Assembly: GCA_032358255.1 (NCBI GenBank)
Contig: JAULBX010023408.1
Span: 1-64,000, forward strand
Reading direction: 5' to 3'
DNA: 64,000 bases
Source: Heterotrichella gracilis
Taxonomy: Eukaryota > Sar > Xanthophyceae > Tribonematales > Xanthonemataceae
Positions 60,201-64,000 of this stretch are shown one piece after another; the stretch's first letter is position 1; each line of letters starts with the position of its first letter. The translations under genes and the position numbers were made by a program. Below the pieces are notes generated by a model that saw nothing but the letters and a program-made list of their open reading frames with translations, was not told where the DNA came from and did no database searches.

Positions 60201-61662
60201 AATAGCGTTAACGTCACTTGGACACATGCACATGAATCATGCGCATGAGACATAGCCAACCAACCTGGTTGAATCTATTGTCAACCTGGTTGAATATATT
60301 GTCGATTAATCCACAATATATTGATTGGAAAAGGTGGCAGGGCCTGCAGCTCCTTAACTGTGTGTTCTCCCCCTTCCCACAGATGCCTGTGCGCCCGCTG
60401 TTCACCCCCTTCGCCAGCGAGCGCGAGATGTGCGTAATTATGCAGCAGGGGGTGCACGATACACTACTACACACACTGAGGGAGCAGCGCCTGCGGGCGG
60501 AGCAGCACAGGCTGGGGCCGCAGCAGGCGCAGGCACAGGCAGAACAGGGGGTGCCAGGTAGGTCAAGGACTCGCATGTGGATGCGTTCCACATGGCAAAA
60601 CAGGCATGTGGCATTTTGCGCTGCATGTTGCTCTTTAGCAAATGCATATCTTGGAGACTGCCCTGATGTTGGAATGGTGCAATGATGTGTTTTCTGTGGT
60701 ACATCAGTTGCCAAGGGGCTGATCATGCGTATCTTCATGCAGAGCCTGATGCTGCTGTGCCGGCGCATGAGGTGCAGTCATCCAGCGCCGCAGCCCAAGA
60801 CCTGCAGTCCCATCCCGCCGCTGCAAATGCACTGCCCGCGAGCGAGACTGTGGAGCAACGCACTCCAGCGGTGCCTGTCGCGGATGATGCTCCCCCTGTC
60901 CCCGTGGTGGGTGTGCGTAGGCTGCGCAAGCAAGTGAAGTTTGCCAAGAGTGAGGATGGGCACGCCACTGGCAGCGGCACTGTTGGGCCAGGCAGCCGTG
61001 GCAGCAAGGGGCAGCCAGTGAGCAAGGTGCGATCAGGACAGTGGGTTACTATGATATTAATATTGTGGGGCCACCATGGATGCAGCGAATGCATGGTCCA
61101 TAGCTAGGGGTGCTCAATATTTGTGCTCCATTGATTTATTGGATGTCATATTATGGTGGGAGGCCATTGGTGTGTCAACCTAATTCAGGCATGAGAAGGG
61201 GCATGTACCAAGTCTTGCAATTCTCAAGTCTGCATGTACTTGTAATTCCTGGAAATTCTTGAGGGTGTCGTCATTAATCCAGATGTCATGATAGATATTT
61301 TGCAAAAATCCTGAAATTATTACGCGTGTAGGCTGGGCCGGGTCTGTCAGAACCAAGTACAAAGCAAAGGAAAAAAGAGAACGGGTTTCCTGACTTCATT
61401 TTGGCCGAAGTGCCACTTCGACTGAGTCCAGTGGAGTTGTGCAAAATTTTCCCATGGGCCCCGGGGTCTAGGATTCATGCCAACCACTTGTCCCTCAATG
61501 CAGGCCCCTCCCCCCAGCCTCCTGCTCACCCCTGCGGAGACACAGGAGCAGCTGCGCGCCCGCCTGGCACTGGCAAAGCTGGACCTGGTGCAGATACTGG
61601 CGGACAGGGGTGCCAAGGCGGAGGCAGGTGCAAGCAGAGCAGCCAGCAACATGCAAAGATGA
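57293..61662 (+). CDS. IQ-motif coiled-coil protein, possibly ciliary
   Basis: Eleven exons, 57293-57407, 57490-57721, 57819-57942, 58138-58286, 58650-58744, 58933-59133, 59383-59512, 59751-59928, 60383-60557, 60743-61017 and 61504-61662, give 610 aa. The first 160 residues are a charged coiled coil. IQ-type calmodulin-binding helices follow at about 167-182 (LVVQKVWRAFVERRDF) and 190-205 (AVTIQQRFRETIMARL). A second Arg/Lys/Ala-rich coiled coil covers about 240-320, then a conserved-looking core (KSLYQFEQQPLNVDDPVLPE) and further helices. The C-terminus is Ala/Pro/Ser-rich and disordered, ending in a short helix. Proteins of this build are common in algal axonemes and basal bodies, but no specific family is recognised. 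All eleven phases join exactly. Confidence 0.75.
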
Positions 61663-62820
61663 GGTGTCTGGCAGGTGTTCATGTGATCAATCATCACTCC
61701 AGTCTAAGACTTCCCCGGGCCGTAGGACGGTCAGTGATCACATCATGATGCACAGCCAGCCACTTTCAAGCCTTGAGATGGATGCGAATCCGTCTAGACA
61801 GCTGCGATCCAATTTGTGTGCACGCACAATCGGATTTCAAATTGACCTTAGAAGTGCATGCATGCCACAGTGCATGCACACACCGCGGCTGCTATTCAAT
61901 GGTGGCGCCAAGTTGACTTTAAAAGTAAATCACCAACAGTATCCAATTATCGGGTACATATCATAGTTTGAACTCAAGTCTAGACAGCTGTTGGCATCAA
62001 TGATTGGCAATTGTTGTACCTTGATCATTCGAATCACACGTGAATATCTGGCTCGCTGACTATAGCTACTGTTACTTGCCAGCAGTTTGGAGCCACTGGC
62101 AGACTGGCAGTCTGTCAGTCTGAGAGAGTCAGCTTGTCAGTGACCATGTCATGGATACGGTGATCGTCACGGTGATTCAATCAGTGATCAGTGAAACTTG
62201 CGTGACTCATTGCCAACTTGGCAATGAGTCAAGTAACATTGAATATTGCTTGACACAGCATACTGTTACGTTACATGTATCATACATCATACATCATTGA
62301 TGGACGGTCCTGGTTAGTATGATTCAAACTTGTTGATTAAATATCACAGAATTGATATCGGATATCAATTCTGGATTCCATATCATGATCATGATGGATA
62401 TCAATTGTGTTCCACTGTGTCAGGCACCCTACAATGTACGTACCAAACAAATAAATGTCAATTGATGTACAATTGATGCTGCGAGTTACTCTATACTGTA
62501 TCATCATCAATTGATTAATGGTTTTCGGTGAAAACCTACTTAGGTGGCAAGGACTCAACGTTTGACCTTTTCTACGGAAGGTACAGCATGCTTGTCAAAT
62601 TCAGAATCTGAAGTGAATGTGTAAATGATTGTTTTCTGAATTGTTGGTGATTCCATCAACGCAATTGGGGGCCCCCAGTGGGCGCTTCCAAGTTGATGCG
62701 AGTACCTTGAAAGCCTATACATATATACATCATACAAAGTCAGTACTCTCTCCAAGCCTCTCCCGGTCCCACTGCTCCGAAAGGGCGCACATAGCACACA
62801 GCTCCCCTCCCCATTGAATT
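61663..62820. other. Intergenic region rich in palindromes
   Basis: Two genes converge on this interval. It is AT-rich and packed with inverted repeats, including the perfect one at 62204-62230, a near-palindrome around ATATCGGATAT (about 62352-62370) and a CATACAT tandem (about 62280-62300). No coding signal was seen. Confidence 0.5.
62204..62230. repeat. Perfect 13-bp inverted repeat (hairpin)
   Basis: GACTCATTGCCAA and TTGGCAATGAGTC flank a single C. Outside them ACTTG and CAAGT also pair, with a three-base bulge, extending the stem over 62196-62235. It may be the core of a small fold-back element. Confidence 0.7.
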
Positions 62821-64000
62821 TCAGGACTTGCCCCCCTTAGGTGCAAACTTGGCCAGCTCCTGCTGCATGAGCTCCAGCGCCTCCTCCTCGCGGTAGTCGG
62901 CAAAGGAGGTGGCGTCCAGCTGGGTGGAGTTGCCGGCCTCGCCCGAGGGGGGGTCCGTGGCAATGGATGACTGCCATGAGGGCCACTGGCTGGAGGTGAG
63001 GCCGCCTATGTCCAGGCCCTCCGACAGCATGAGGTTGGCGTACCTGGGGGCGGGGTGGGGGGGGCGAGGTCATGGGTGGGCGTTGGGCTGTGCCATGAGT
63101 GGGCGGTGGTGCAATCTTCGACACGCAATTTACATCATTCTAATACAAATCGGTGCCATTGCTGCTGTGTCCATCGGCGCTGTGTGGATGCCAGTACATG
63201 CGCGTTGCCATGGCCTCGACTCTTGGTGTAATGGCAAATACAGAGCAATAGCAAACCCATCATGCATGTACGATGCCCATGCACTCCACCACAGGCCATG
63301 GCAACAGGCCAGTGGCGCATGAGATGCAGTGGCGCTGGCCTGGCTAAGCCCTCACCTCAGCCCCTCCTCCTCCTTCTGCTCCGCCTTCTTGAACTTGTTC
63401 AGCCCCTCCCAGGAGATGCTCACCTCGCGCAGGGTGCCAGCGCCACCTGCCCCGCACACCGCGTCCGAGGGCTGGCCCCCGCTGGCCAGCAGGTTCATCT
63501 GGCGGGGGGTGAGCGTCTGCACGGAAGGGGTGCATGGGTCAGGGCGCAGGACATGTGGGCATTGTGGAGGGCATCGAGGGAATGGTGGGGGTACCCTTGT
63601 GCTATATTGTGGCACCATGGGGAGCTATGTCCTTGCCAAGTTGCAGGGTTACATATATCCTGCCTGCCCACTCAAAATTACATGCAGCAGCTCCTGCACG
63701 CGTCAACAGGTATTACTGTGGTTGCATGTGCATTCTTGTACCCCGCTCCCCCAGTCTTACCGGCACTGCCTTGATGTCCAGGTGGATCTTTTCCCCATCC
63801 ACCACCACGTACACGCTGGTGGGCCAGATGTACTCAAGCGTGGGGGAGTGGCTGTTGTAGTCCGGTCCCCAGTTGTGTATCTGCACCCCCGTGATGACGG
63901 CGTAATCGGCGGTGGCGGGGTTGACGGCCTTGCTGCACGGGGTGGAGGTGGGGCGAGGTGAATGGCAGTGCCAAGTGATGCATTGCAGTGCATATGGCGC
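62821..64000 (-). CDS. Unknown protein, cut by the right edge
   Basis: Three 3' exons are visible, 63761-63932, 63356-63516 and 62821-63043; the 5' part lies beyond the window. They join in phase and encode about 184 aa. The visible sequence reads ADYAVITGVQIHNWGPDYNS, then YVVVDGEKIHLDIKAVP, LTPRQMNLLASGGQ and a Glu/Lys-rich C-terminus ending ELMQQELAKFAPKGGKS. The beta-rich first exon suggests a folded domain, but no family is recognised. A further splice acceptor at 63933-63934 shows that coding continues to the right. Confidence 0.6.

Overview
This is nuclear DNA of a green alga (core Chlorophyta). The evidence is dense spliced genes with mostly GT-AG introns of about 70-540 bp, GC-rich exons, a plant/green-type LUX GARP transcription factor, an SRD2/SNAP43-like snRNA transcription factor, an extensin-type SPPPP cell-wall glycoprotein, TGTAA-type poly(A) candidates and a V-ATPase with plant-like sequence. 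The species cannot be fixed from the sequence. No viral or retroviral element, rRNA, tRNA or CRISPR array was recognised. All gene models below were built by eye from splice sites, reading phase and family similarity; internal consistency of exon phase is the main check.

Layout. 2.4-11.3 kb (-): a 19-exon CCAR1/DBC1-family regulator, divergent from (11.9-13.2 kb, +) a LUX/PCL1-type GARP clock transcription factor. 14.6-15.8 kb (-): V-ATPase subunit E. 15.8-22.5 kb: mostly gene-free, with one weak three-exon candidate and a fold-back repeat. 22.6-25.2 kb (-): a short U2AF large subunit with two RRMs and no visible UHM. 25.5-27.1 kb (+): a weakly supported unknown gene. 27.1-30.8 kb (-): SNAPc subunit 1 (SNAP43/SRD2). 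31.6-33.3 kb (-): uroporphyrinogen-III synthase. 34.3-36.9 kb (-): a membrane-anchored SAM methyltransferase-like protein. 38.1-40.3 kb (-): an unknown secreted Cys-containing protein. 41.5-42.8 kb (-): mitochondrial ribosomal protein uL29m/MRPL47. 43.6-44.8 kb (+): a Snapin-like protein carrying a MITE-like insert in its last intron. 45.5-51.2 kb (+): a 1250-residue hydroxyproline-rich glycoprotein. 51.2-54.1 kb: gene-poor. 54.1-56.0 kb (-): a HAD-family pyrimidine-5'-nucleotidase-like phosphatase. 56.7-56.9 kb (-): a small C-terminally membrane-anchored ORF. 57.3-61.7 kb (+): an IQ-motif coiled-coil protein. 62.8 kb to the right edge (-): an unknown protein cut by the window end.

The genes are mainly housekeeping and do not form an operon-like system. 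Three neighbours act in RNA polymerase II/snRNA/splicing biology (CCAR1, U2AF2, SNAPC1). The points most worth a second look are the truncated U2AF65, the CCAR1-clock factor head-to-head pair, the very long SPPPP-rod glycoprotein, the GC-AG intron in UROS, the MITE-like element in the Snapin-like gene, and two weakly supported genes with no recognised family.
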